Of a stretch of 64,000 nucleotides of DNA, positions 59,001 through 64,000 are shown piece after piece. Origin of the DNA: Vreelandella andesensis (GTDB lineage Bacteria > Pseudomonadota > Gammaproteobacteria > Pseudomonadales > Halomonadaceae). The notes beneath the pieces were generated by a model. The model did no database searches and was not told where the DNA came from. It was given only the letters and a program-made list of their open reading frames with translations. Positions within the stretch are counted from its first letter, which is position 1. Every line of letters begins with the position of its first letter. Where the stretch lies: positions 62,001 to 126,000 of the forward strand of contig NZ_RZHG01000001.1 in NCBI RefSeq assembly GCF_003989795.1, in the 5' to 3' direction. Position numbers and translations under genes: made by a program.

Positions 59001-60989
59001 ATTGGCAACGATTACTCATTCGCCGGCACTACACCGATGAGCACTGTCAGCGTTGGCAGTGTGGGTAACGAGCGCACAATTACCAATGTTGCGGCTGGCC
59101 GCGTAGGTGAGACGAGTACTGATGCCATTAACGGTAGCCAATTGTTTGCTTCTAACCAAGCCATCGAAGAGGTAAGTGCCACAGCGAACGCGGGATGGAA
59201 TTTGAGCGTCGAAGAGGGTGACGCCAGCAATGTGGCACCAACGGGTGAAGTTAACCTTTTGAGTGATGACGGAAACATACTTATCACTCAAGCCACGGTT
59301 AATAATCGTGAAGAAGTCTCTTTCGGTCTATCTGATGATGTCTCAATTACTAACAGCCTCACCGTAGGGCAAGATGGACCTGTTATTAGTAGCGAAGGAA
59401 TTACCAACGTAGCCGAAGGCAATGTATCAGCGGATAGTAAAGATGCTATCAATGGCTCTCAACTTTACGCCACGAACCAGTGGATCGAAGTGTTAGAAAA
59501 CAGCGTTACGAATGTCGTCGGTGACGGAAGCGATGCGTTCATCACCAATAACGGCCGCGGCATTCGCTACGTACGCACCAACGACAGCAGCTTGGCGGTT
59601 AGTGACGCCTTCGCGCAAGGACAGGGCTCTACCGCCGTTGGCTACGAAGCCATTGCTTCGGCTGACCGTGCGCTGGCGATGGGCTACAACGCCATCGCAT
59701 CGCATCAAGGTAGCGTTGCGCTAGGGGAAAACGCCCGCACGGCCGCCGCTGTTGGCACTGCCTCTGTCGAAATTGCAGGTCAAACCTACCAGTTTGCCGG
59801 TGTCTCCCCAGTCGCTACGGTTAGTGTTGGCAGCGCGGGTGCTGAACGTACGGTGACCAATGTCGCAGCGGGTCGAGTTTCGGCAGAAAGTACCGACGCA
59901 ATTAATGGCAGCCAACTGTATGCCACCAACCAAGCGGTCGGTGCGTTGGGTAACCGCGTCACAAATGTTGAAGGCGATATCAGTAATATCACTAACGACT
60001 TAGCGGATCTGGATGGCCGTGCGGTGGCATATGACCGCAACGATGACGGCAACGTAACTTACGACACGATTACGCTGGAAGGCGATGGCGGCACGACGAT
60101 CACCAACGTCGCGCCCGGTAATGTTGCGCAAAATAGCTCGGATGCAGTGAATGGTAGCCAACTGTGGGAGGTGAGCAATCAAATCACCAACATTGAGCAG
60201 GGAGGCTCCACGTACCTCCGTGCCAATAGTGAAGGCCCAGCGGCAGATCCTCAAGGAGTTGACAGCATCGCGATGGGGCCAAGCAGCGTTGCGGCAGGTG
60301 ACCGTAGCGTTGCCTCTGGTGCCGGTGCCCAAGCGAAGGCCAACGGCAGTGTTGCACTTGGCGCAGATTCCGTTGCAGACCGTGAAGGCATGAATGGAGA
60401 GCGCGAGCGGTTCTCCAACGAATCGGTGGCCTCCACCCAGGGTGCTGTTTCTGTCGGCAGCGCGGGTAACGAACGCCAGATAACCAACGTGGCAGGCGGC
60501 ACTCGAGATACTGATGCCGTTAACGTACGCCAGTTGGACGCAGTTCAGCGAGGCGCGGTGAACTACGATCGCGATGAAGACGGCAATGTCGACTACAGCA
60601 CCATCACATTGAAGGGCGATGAGGGCACCACCATCACCAATGTGGCGCCAGGTATTAATGCTAACGATGCCGCCAACGTGGGCCAGTTAAATGAGCTTGG
60701 TCGTCGCTTTGAAAACGAGATCATCAACGTGTATGGCCGTATCGACGATGTCGAGCGCAATGCCAACGCAGGTTCTGCCAGTGCCATCGCCGCCTCTACA
60801 GTGCCGCAAGCCTGGATGCCCGGTAAGAGCATGGTAGGTGTCGGGGCAGGTACCTACGGCGGTGAATCAGCCATTTCGGTGGGTGTGTCGCGTCTCTCTG
60901 ACAATGGCCGCTGGATTATTCAAGGTAAGGTCACAGGCGACTCGCAAAGTAACTTTGGTGCGGGTATTGGCGCTGGCTGGCACTGGTAA
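50061..60989 (+). CDS. Giant trimeric autotransporter adhesin (YadA/Ata type)
   Basis: A 3642-residue type Vc secreted adhesin. Residues 1-25 (MNNVFRLVWNRSLGRLVVAS and on) are an extended signal peptide region; a hydrophobic core (48-66) and likely cleavage after AYA (about 72) follow. Residues ~80-790 are YadA-head repeats of the AIGxxAxAxG type. From ~810 on, stalk and neck motifs of the type ITNVAAGxxxxxSTDAINGSQLF alternate with further head blocks. A short coiled coil (GRRFENEIINVYGRIDDVER) leads to the 70-residue membrane anchor ending in GAGIGAGWHW, which forms the trimeric 12-strand barrel. The mature part has only two Cys that I can see, at 81 and 97. DNA repeats inside are listed separately. 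The downstream TpgA-like gene is 12 bases away. Ligand unknown. Confidence 0.96.
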   Translation: MNNVFRLVWNRSLGRLVVASEAARSRRKAANCSRTVNQIPLLACPQKMLSAFMFSASITLGGAFFTPNNAYAYAVAGADACASNDTQIGIGEDATACSEGAIAIGQNAGGAATLSTLNTIAIGRNSEAFNVVNAGGNEQAGVAIGFNSATWGGVAIGDLARGSLNSPSVAIGAGSEALGNFSIAIGTHEHQRTRANFNQATAIGSNATAGGAGATALGRQASATGVSATALGRASIASSENSLAVGQGANALAQLANALGVQSEAGGLASLALGPAAKALAESSVAVGRRTEVSGVQSIGIGLDARATDNDAIAMGTDAEASATNAIAIGKGSVASGIDTGAIGRGAVATGSWAVGTGANASNGGQAFGEFSTASGNNASAYGQSATATGDFSSALGTNATAQGNRSVAIGDDALSEGIVVSVDALDGASNPNGYTLGDDLPTTAVGAGSQAIAGTAIGHDAVAGQDIGATTNTGTAIGAGAQAIGNVSIAISPAAYAPAIAAGRGAIAQGFDARASGDDSIAIGSLAEASAENAIAMGIDAEASATNAIAIGKDSVASGIDTGAIGRGAVATGSWAVGTGANASNGGQAFGEFSTASGNNASAYGRSATATGDRSSALGTEASAEGNFSTAVGYQTKAVGNNSYAGGYLSSAQGVDSSAIGSGVVATGEAAVVIGRNSEASGLQSFAVGHNTESSGQDSVALGTAAKATGLSSIAISRGAFALADYATALGGESNANAIYATAIGSFSTADAESSTAIGDSSNATLDDSVALGSNSVANTASGISGYKPFGATAADTTAIDGTVATQAAVDIGSRQITSVAAGTELDDAVNVSQLVAAQSNVEAGTNITNVTATENPDGGTIYTVNAEGASVSAGSGAVDVTAAAPNADNVTDYAVDLSQASKDSLTLADSALQTVVTQIDGTDVKTLDQNDNVANFVSGQNIDLIDNGGAIEIATLDNVTFTDIQTDTLTAGPVNIGAAGIDAGNTTISNVAPGTLGTDAVNINQLETSAAASRTEVTGGTNIAGVDQITGADGQDIYTVNADGASVSAGSGAVDVTAAAPNADNVTDYAVDLSQASKDSLTLADSALQTVVTQIDGTDVKTLDQNDNVANFVTGDNIVLSDEAGGIKIATSADLTADSLTINNGPTLNDTGINMNGGTITNLGDPVNNTDAANKQYVDQTETDLINLGMSFTGNDATAGVVQRDLGQTLAITGDATATGTYSGTNLRTVTDPVNGTIKLEMADSPQFGNVTINDGGGDTVNNLSNLNFDGDNIVSGQAATEDQLKQVSDIANTGWDVQTNGDTATNVAPGDTVQFLDGKNVDITRNGTDITVATADDVVFDSVTITNGPTLNDNGINMNGNTITNLGDPVNGGDAVNLNYFDENRTRYYSVNDNGVIGGNFNNDGATGVNAMAAGIAASATSENATAIGPSAVASGTGSAAIGFNASAQGANSFALGETSNAVGENSLALGADSTANTRFSTALGRGTLATGQGAIALGGGTATDAARATGTGAIAIGGYGAAGSGGANANVNYSVALGSGAQASASEGDVALGSGSQTATANPVTSATVGGTTYDGFAGTAPTSVVSVGSAGEERQITNVAAGRITNTSTDAINGSQLFSVVEGVVDTGFNLSADNGADDTVKLGETVNYTNTDGNLIATVNNNEIVYDLADTLNVDTVNITNGPTLNGNGIDMGGDTITNLGDPVNDGDALNLKYFDENRTRYYSVNDNGVIGGNFNNDGATGLNAIASGVNATASGDGAVAMGFGASAPIRDSLALGSGSVVDRALAPDSGFIPAGSATIEFNTTDKELLGAISVGDSDSYRQITNVADGTQAQDAVTVRQLQGAVGSVVESGTKYFRANSTQPDSLAAGEDSIAVGPTTVTNGDNGIGMGNGAIVGQMAPGGTAIGNNAEVLLSDGIAFGTNARSEAQQGIALGAGATVSHDQSVALGSNSSTEEAVGTSGVTIAGDTYTFAGTTPDSTVSIGSEGNERTLTNVAAGRVSDTSTDAINGSQLFASNQAIEEVSAVANTGWDVQTNGDTATNVAPGDTVQFLNGQNIAITRDGTDITVATADSVAFDDVTITGGPTLSGGGIDMNNTTISNLADGVNAQDAVNLSQLETSAAASKTEVAGGTNVASVNRATGADGQDIYTVNAQGTSVSAGSGAVDVAAAAPNADNVTDYAVDLSQASKDSLTLADSALQTVVTQIDGTDVKTLDQNDNVANFVTGDNIVLSDEAGGIKIATSADLTADSLTINNGPTLNGNGIDMGGNTITNLGDPVNDGDALNLRYFDANRTRYFSVNDNGVIGGNFNNDGATGLNAMASGIGATAIGEGAVAMGFGANARIRGSLALGSGSVSDRALAPISGFIPANGATIEFNTTDKELLGAISVGDADSYRQIINVADGTQAQDAVTVRQLQGAIGSVVDTGTKYFHANSTAPDSIAVGNDSIAVGPTTVTNGDNGIGMGNGAIVGQMAPGGTAIGNNAEVLLSDGIAFGTNARSEAQQGIALGAGATVSHDQSVALGSNSSTQEAVATQGITLIGNDYSFAGTTPDSTVSIGSVGNERTLTNVAAGRVSDTSTDAINGSQLFASNQAIEEVSAAANAGWNVTDGSNAANIGPNGEVTFTGDSNLNVAQTGVDDAGEVEISLNRDLDLDSVTSGNSQLTSTGLSVDDGSGNLTTVTNDGLVIAGGPSITASGGIDANNQVISNVGAPVNEGDALNLKYFDDNRTRYYSVNDGGTIGGNFNNDGATGLNAIASGVNATASGEGAVAMGFGASAPIRDSLALGSSSVVDRALAPDSGFIPAGSATIEFNTTDKELLGAVSVGDNDSYRQITNVADGTQAQDAVTVRQLQGAVGSVVESGTKYFRANSTQPDSLAAGEDSIAVGPTTVTNGDNGIGIGNGAIVGQMAPGGTAIGNNAEVLLSDGIAFGTNARSEAQQGIALGAGATVSHDQSVALGSNSSTQEAVATQGITLIGNDYSFAGTTPMSTVSVGSVGNERTITNVAAGRVGETSTDAINGSQLFASNQAIEEVSATANAGWNLSVEEGDASNVAPTGEVNLLSDDGNILITQATVNNREEVSFGLSDDVSITNSLTVGQDGPVISSEGITNVAEGNVSADSKDAINGSQLYATNQWIEVLENSVTNVVGDGSDAFITNNGRGIRYVRTNDSSLAVSDAFAQGQGSTAVGYEAIASADRALAMGYNAIASHQGSVALGENARTAAAVGTASVEIAGQTYQFAGVSPVATVSVGSAGAERTVTNVAAGRVSAESTDAINGSQLYATNQAVGALGNRVTNVEGDISNITNDLADLDGRAVAYDRNDDGNVTYDTITLEGDGGTTITNVAPGNVAQNSSDAVNGSQLWEVSNQITNIEQGGSTYLRANSEGPAADPQGVDSIAMGPSSVAAGDRSVASGAGAQAKANGSVALGADSVADREGMNGERERFSNESVASTQGAVSVGSAGNERQITNVAGGTRDTDAVNVRQLDAVQRGAVNYDRDEDGNVDYSTITLKGDEGTTITNVAPGINANDAANVGQLNELGRRFENEIINVYGRIDDVERNANAGSASAIAASTVPQAWMPGKSMVGVGAGTYGGESAISVGVSRLSDNGRWIIQGKVTGDSQSNFGAGIGAGWHW
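51012..51233 (+). repeat. Head repeat H1 within the adhesin
   Basis: A 222-bp block encoding a run of head repeats (DAEASATNAIAIGKGS onward to QSATATGD). It recurs at 51681-51902 with only a handful of base changes and no indel (offset 669). Confidence 0.9.
51681..51902 (+). repeat. Head repeat H2 within the adhesin
   Basis: Second copy of the block at 51012-51233. The sequence between the two copies differs, including the AISP-containing insertion, so this is a dispersed rather than tandem duplication. Confidence 0.9.
52671..52878 (+). repeat. Stalk repeat S1 within the adhesin
   Basis: A 208-bp block encoding ASVSAGSGAVDVTAAAPNAD and the following LSQASKDSLTLADSALQT region up to NVANFV. 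Found again at 53199-53406 (offset 528) and 56544-56751, nearly identical and without indels. Confidence 0.9.
53199..53406 (+). repeat. Stalk repeat S2 within the adhesin
   Basis: Second copy of the stalk block. Its likeness to the third copy continues about 100 bases further (GDNIVLSDEAGGIKIATSAD and on), so S2 and S3 are a closer pair than S1. Confidence 0.9.
55197..56150 (+). repeat. Head-neck module M1 (954 bp)
   Basis: A 318-codon module starting near FDENRTRYYSVNDNGVIGGN and running through head repeats, the TKYFRANSTQPDSLAAGEDS segment and the neck up to SNQAIEEVS. Recurs at offsets 1722 and 3027 with no length change. Confidence 0.9.
56544..56751 (+). repeat. Stalk repeat S3 within the adhesin
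   Basis: Third copy, 3.3 kb away from the second, with slightly more synonymous changes than S1 against S2. Continues in common with S2 to about 56850. Confidence 0.88.
56919..57872 (+). repeat. Head-neck module M2 (954 bp)
   Basis: Second copy of the 954-bp module. It differs from M1 at many places in the first two thirds (for example TKYFHANSTAPDSIAVGNDS) and carries the STQEAVATQGITLIGNDYSF variant in the last third. Confidence 0.9.
58224..59177 (+). repeat. Head-neck module M3 (954 bp), hybrid of M1 and M2
   Basis: Third copy of the module. The first two thirds follow M1 (SGTKYFRANSTQPDSLAAGE), the last third follows M2 (STQEAVATQGITLIGNDYSF). The switch lies in a segment common to all three, between about 58740 and 58960. 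Confidence 0.88.
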
Positions 60990-61001
60990 AGGAGAACGAC
61001 A

Positions 61002-61829
61002 GTGAATAACTGTAGCAATAGCATAAAGATAAAAGCGGCCCTTGGGGCCGCCAGTATTGCCGCCGTTCTCGTTCTGGTGGGCTGTGCTAGTCCACCTAAC
61101 AACGACCGCACCGAGCTACGTGACGCCGGAGATGGTTTTCCGGCACTAGCGGGCAACTGGTATGACGGAGGTAAATTTGTCGACCCCGAAAGCATTTTAC
61201 GACTTCGGGCAAGCCAAACGAAAGATCAAGTACGCCAGTTAATTGGCAACCCTCATTACGCGGAAGGGTTCTTTGGTGTTCGGGAGTGGAACTACGTTTT
61301 CAATCTCTATACCGGTATTGGCAATGAGTACATCACCTGCCAATACCAAGTGCACTATGACGATGACATGGCGTTAAAAAGCACGCGTTGGCGGGATGCA
61401 CAGTGCCCGGTGCTGCTTGTGCCGATTGAAATAGAAGAAATTGCTGCAGAGCCACGGCAAGAGAAACTCACCCTGTCAGGAGATGTGTTATTTGACTTTG
61501 ATAGTGAACAACTCTCCTTAGAGGGGCAACGTGCTTTAGAACGGGTGTCAGACATGGTGCTTAGCGCCTACTCGTCACCCAGTGTATTGGTCGTTGGCTA
61601 TACAGACCGCTTCGGAGATGAGCAATACAACCTGAATTTATCTCAGGCACGTGCCGAGACAGTCGGACGTTATTTAGTGTCACAAGGGATGGAACGTCGT
61701 CATTTGACGCTAATCGGCAGAGGAGAGGCTGATCCAGTAGTGGATTGCCCAGGCAATGTGGCGACGTCAAATGTTAAAGAGTGTTTAAAACCTAACCGCA
61801 GAGTGGAGGTTATTGTTTCTAACCATTAA
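61002..61829 (+). CDS. tpgA: TpgA-like lipoprotein (BamE-like + OmpA peptidoglycan-binding)
   Basis: A 275-residue lipoprotein starting at GTG 61002 with AAAGGAG upstream. The signal peptide ends in the lipobox VLVGC (Cys28). A SmpA/OmlA (BamE-like) domain follows (about residues 45-130: SILRLRASQTKDQVRQLIGN, then WNYVFNLY). The C-terminal OmpA-type domain (about 150-272) has DVLFDFDSEQLSLEG, the peptidoglycan-binding TDRFGDEQYNLNLSQARA and NRRVEVIV. The same two-domain layout next to a trimeric autotransporter defines TpgA of Acinetobacter, which supports surface display of Ata. It lies 12 bases after the adhesin stop, so co-translation in one operon is likely. Confidence 0.9.
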   Translation: MNNCSNSIKIKAALGAASIAAVLVLVGCASPPNNDRTELRDAGDGFPALAGNWYDGGKFVDPESILRLRASQTKDQVRQLIGNPHYAEGFFGVREWNYVFNLYTGIGNEYITCQYQVHYDDDMALKSTRWRDAQCPVLLVPIEIEEIAAEPRQEKLTLSGDVLFDFDSEQLSLEGQRALERVSDMVLSAYSSPSVLVVGYTDRFGDEQYNLNLSQARAETVGRYLVSQGMERRHLTLIGRGEADPVVDCPGNVATSNVKECLKPNRRVEVIVSNH

Positions 61830-61854
61830 CTAATGCCGACAATAGAGAGTGATA

Positions 61855-61889
61855 AACCGAAGTCTTTCTTATAAGGCTTCGGTTTTTTT
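61855..61889 (+). terminator. Terminator of the adhesin-tpgA operon
   Basis: ACCGAAG (61856-61862) pairs with CTTCGGT (61877-61883), followed by TTTTTTG. It should end the first adhesin transcript, so the second adhesin needs its own promoter. Confidence 0.88.
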
Positions 61890-62285
61890 GTTTATGTTTC
61901 TTTATTTAACAATCTAGCCATTGAGTGGTCTTTTTTAATTAGCTTGATGATGTCTGAATCGGTTTAAGTTGGTGTTATTTTTCTGTTTTTATTATTAACA
62001 ATAGTTTCTCTTGCTTGTGGTTTTAACTGCTAGTTGGCAACAATGAAACATAGTGCGCTGTGTTTTGTTGTTTATTGCTTTTTATTATTCTTATTTGAGT
62101 AGTGGTAAGCAATAAACTACTGATTTTGATATCAAAAAATATCTAGCGCTTTCTGTTTTTGTTTTTCTTTTATTCAGAAAACCCTTATTAAGTGCATTTT
62201 AAATATTAATAATATCGCCACTAAGAGTTCTGAGTAAATGGAATGACGTGTTGTTGCCCGTTAAGACTGCAGTGGAGTAAGCGCA
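61890..62285 (+). promoter_or_regulatory. AT-rich spacer upstream of the second adhesin
   Basis: About 400 very AT-rich bases without a plausible coding frame. It contains a perfect 11-bp inverted repeat, GTTTATTGCTT (62070-62080) and AAGCAATAAAC (62107-62117), and 6 bases further a perfect 14-bp palindrome TTTTGATATCAAAA (62124-62137). No clear -35/-10 pair stands out. The ribosome binding site before ATG 62286 is GGAGTAAGCGCA. Confidence 0.55.
62070..62117. repeat. 11-bp perfect inverted repeat
   Basis: GTTTATTGCTT and AAGCAATAAAC are exact reverse complements separated by 26 bases, about 170 bases before the second adhesin start. Candidate regulator site or looped hairpin. Confidence 0.8.
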
Positions 62286-64000
62286 ATGAACAACGTATTT
62301 CGATTGATCTGGAACCGCACATTAGGTCGTTTAGTCGTTGCATCAGAGGCCGCTCGCTCCCAGCACAAAGCGGGTAGCTGTAGCCAGCAGGTAGGGCAGG
62401 TGCCGAAAACATCAGGGCGCAGGCTCTTAAATAATTTTTTTCACCCAGTAACCCTCGGTGTTGCGTTGGCATGTTCAACAATGCTCTCACCGCTGAGTAT
62501 TTCGGATGCCGAAGCGAGAAGATTTGCTAGTGAAAATACTACTTGTACATCGGGTGGAACAGGCGGCACGGTTGGCAACATTGCGACGCCTAATACAGAT
62601 TCGGATCCGATAGATGGCAGCGGTTCCTACTCAACCGTAGCAGGCTGCAATGCCAGCGGTAACAGCCAGACAGGCGCTACTGTTTACGGAACGTTCAGCG
62701 AGGTTACCGGTAAAGGCGGGGCTGCATTCGGCTTTAATGCACGAGCTGCTCAATGGGCAACCGCGATTGGTTTGGAAAGTCGTGCGACGGGTGAAGCGAG
62801 CACTGCCTTGGGCTTTGGTAGTAAAGCAACAAAAGCCTCATCGGTAGCGATCGGTGCTCAATCGGAAACAATCGCGGAAAACGGCATCGCGATTGGTGGA
62901 GATGCAACGGCGGGAGGTAGTGGCATCTTTGGGCTTATCCGCAAAGATACTAACGGGGTTCTGGAAGCGACGATTAAAGACGTGCCTAACCCCGCCATGG
63001 CGATTGGTGGTGGCTCCAATGCGTTTGATGGGGCGATAGCGCTTGGTCCAAATAGTAATGCCAGCGCCATCAACTCCATGGCCTTTGGTGGTCAGTCTGT
63101 CGCTAGTGACTTCGCGGCTTTGGCGTTTGGCCCGGCGGCTTACGCAACGGGGCTTCGTTCCACTGCCATCGGCTACCAGAGTGCCGCAGCAGCGACATAC
63201 AGCATGGCCTTTGGTCCCGCATCAACCGCGACCGGCGAATACTCGCTGGCGTTTGGCGCCTCAGCGTCAGCCAGTGGTAAGGGCGCGCTGGCGATAGGTA
63301 GTTACTCCTCCAATGGTCAGGAGCTTATTAAAAATACCCAGGCCACGGGGGATGACTCGGTCGCGTTTGGTACCTCGGCTCAGGCTACTGCCAATAATGC
63401 CATTGCCGTGGGGTTGAAAAGCACAGCTTCTCTTGAGGGCGATATTGCAATAGGCGCCAATGCCTTCAGTAAAGGGGTTACATCAGCAGCCCCCGCTAAT
63501 ACCGATCTTAGAACGGGAGTGGAAAGCACTGCTTATCCTGATGGGGCCAGGTTGTCGAGTGTTGTGGTGGGCGATGGTGCATCTGCTTACTATGGTACTG
63601 CTATTGGCATGGACGCAGTCGCTGGAAAGGAAGTAAGTCCTGGCGTCGTACGTTCTGGTACCGCGGTCGGCGGCGCGGCACAGGCCACCGGAAATTTTTC
63701 GATTGCAATTTCACCAAGCCAGTACTCACCAGCGGTATCAACGGGCGATAACGCAATTTCCATTGGTCGAGCATCTTTAGCAGAAGGAAACGCATCGACG
63801 GCGATAGGTACATTAGCGACCAGTAGTGCTATTGGAGCGACGGCATTAGGCCTTCGGGCAGAAGCTACTGATGAATACGCTCTTGCAGCAGGTGGTGACG
63901 CGGAAGCAACTAACAAGAACGCGATTGCTGTGGGGTCAGGAGCGAAAGCAAGCGGCAAAGACTCACTCGCCATGGGTACCGTCGCGAAAGCTTCTGGCGA
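62286..64000 (+). CDS. Second trimeric autotransporter adhesin, N-terminal part (runs off window)
   Basis: The frame is open from ATG 62286 to the last base, giving 571 residues and no stop. It opens with the same extended signal peptide (MNNVFRLIWNRTLGRLVVAS) as the first adhesin, a hydrophobic core (about 52-68) and a likely cleavage after DAEA (about 77). Cys87 and Cys121 lie near the mature N-terminus and no other Cys is visible after them. From ~145 on it is made of YadA-head repeats (for example STALGFGSKATKASSVAIGA). Residues ~397-494 match the unusual head insertion of the first adhesin. The rest of the protein, including stalk and anchor, lies outside the window, so completeness cannot be judged. 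Confidence 0.93.
   Translation, partial: MNNVFRLIWNRTLGRLVVASEAARSQHKAGSCSQQVGQVPKTSGRRLLNNFFHPVTLGVALACSTMLSPLSISDAEARRFASENTTCTSGGTGGTVGNIATPNTDSDPIDGSGSYSTVAGCNASGNSQTGATVYGTFSEVTGKGGAAFGFNARAAQWATAIGLESRATGEASTALGFGSKATKASSVAIGAQSETIAENGIAIGGDATAGGSGIFGLIRKDTNGVLEATIKDVPNPAMAIGGGSNAFDGAIALGPNSNASAINSMAFGGQSVASDFAALAFGPAAYATGLRSTAIGYQSAAAATYSMAFGPASTATGEYSLAFGASASASGKGALAIGSYSSNGQELIKNTQATGDDSVAFGTSAQATANNAIAVGLKSTASLEGDIAIGANAFSKGVTSAAPANTDLRTGVESTAYPDGARLSSVVVGDGASAYYGTAIGMDAVAGKEVSPGVVRSGTAVGGAAQATGNFSIAISPSQYSPAVSTGDNAISIGRASLAEGNASTAIGTLATSSAIGATALGLRAEATDEYALAAGGDAEATNKNAIAVGSGAKASGKDSLAMGTVAKASG

Noticed and set aside
50989..59177. Repeats resembling a CRISPR array or phage tail-fibre genes
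   Set aside because: The repeats are in-frame protein modules of variable spacing; signal peptide, YadA-type stalk and C-terminal anchor identify an autotransporter.
52421..60502. Many long antisense frames under the giant adhesin (up to 286 codons)
   Set aside because: They mirror the repeated GC-rich coding sequence, recur with each repeat and lack starts with ribosome binding sites.

Overview
The window looks like a chromosomal segment of a gammaproteobacterium of the Halomonas type. Evidence: a BCCT compatible-solute carrier, Pseudomonas/Halomonas-like gene blocks (ubiE-ubiJ-ubiB-hisE-tatABC; DUF971-hslU-hslV-SPOR-argS-priA/rpmE-maeB; mltF/purL; scpA-scpB-rluB-tRNA-Lys-nadA-bepA-tusA-perM-bcp-dapA-bamC-purC) and a moderate G+C of roughly 55% by eye. 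The family assignment is inference. No insertion sequence, prophage or CRISPR array was seen.

Layout. 1-2848: end of a BCCT transporter, a small coupled membrane ORF, an MFS (UMF1-type) carrier, a membrane aspartic protease and a PLDc_N-like small membrane protein. 2966-5741: a 40-residue unknown ORF and an RstA/RstB-like two-component pair. 5704-9039: metR and metE, divergent. 9209-12532: ppk1 and hemB. 12728-20582 and on to 26228: elbB, then a long leftward run of housekeeping genes (Tat export, hisE, ubiquinone synthesis, HslVU protease, a cell-division SPOR protein, argS, priA). 26373-31251: rpmE, malic enzyme, tesB, tadA, mltF. 31434-48379: rightward purL, radD, scpAB, rluB, two identical tRNA-Lys genes, nadA, tusA, perM, dapA, bamC and purC, with bepA and bcp leftward.

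The last 15.5 kb is the accessory part. An OmpR-type response regulator with no kinase beside it (48504-49268) is separated by about 0.8 kb of AT-rich DNA from a 3642-residue trimeric autotransporter adhesin (50061-60989). A TpgA-like lipoprotein (BamE-like plus OmpA-type peptidoglycan-binding domains) follows 12 bases downstream. After an AT-rich spacer with strong inverted repeats, a second adhesin of the same architecture begins (62286) and runs off the window. The first adhesin contains long, indel-free internal DNA repeats, one of which looks like a hybrid of the other two. Both adhesins share an unusual head insertion and carry two cysteines close to the mature N-terminus.

A second pattern crosses the whole window: many intergenic spacers, usually just after a stop codon, carry 14-18 bp tandem duplications of unrelated sequence (at least eleven places). 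In one case the duplicated unit includes the stop codon of the upstream gene.
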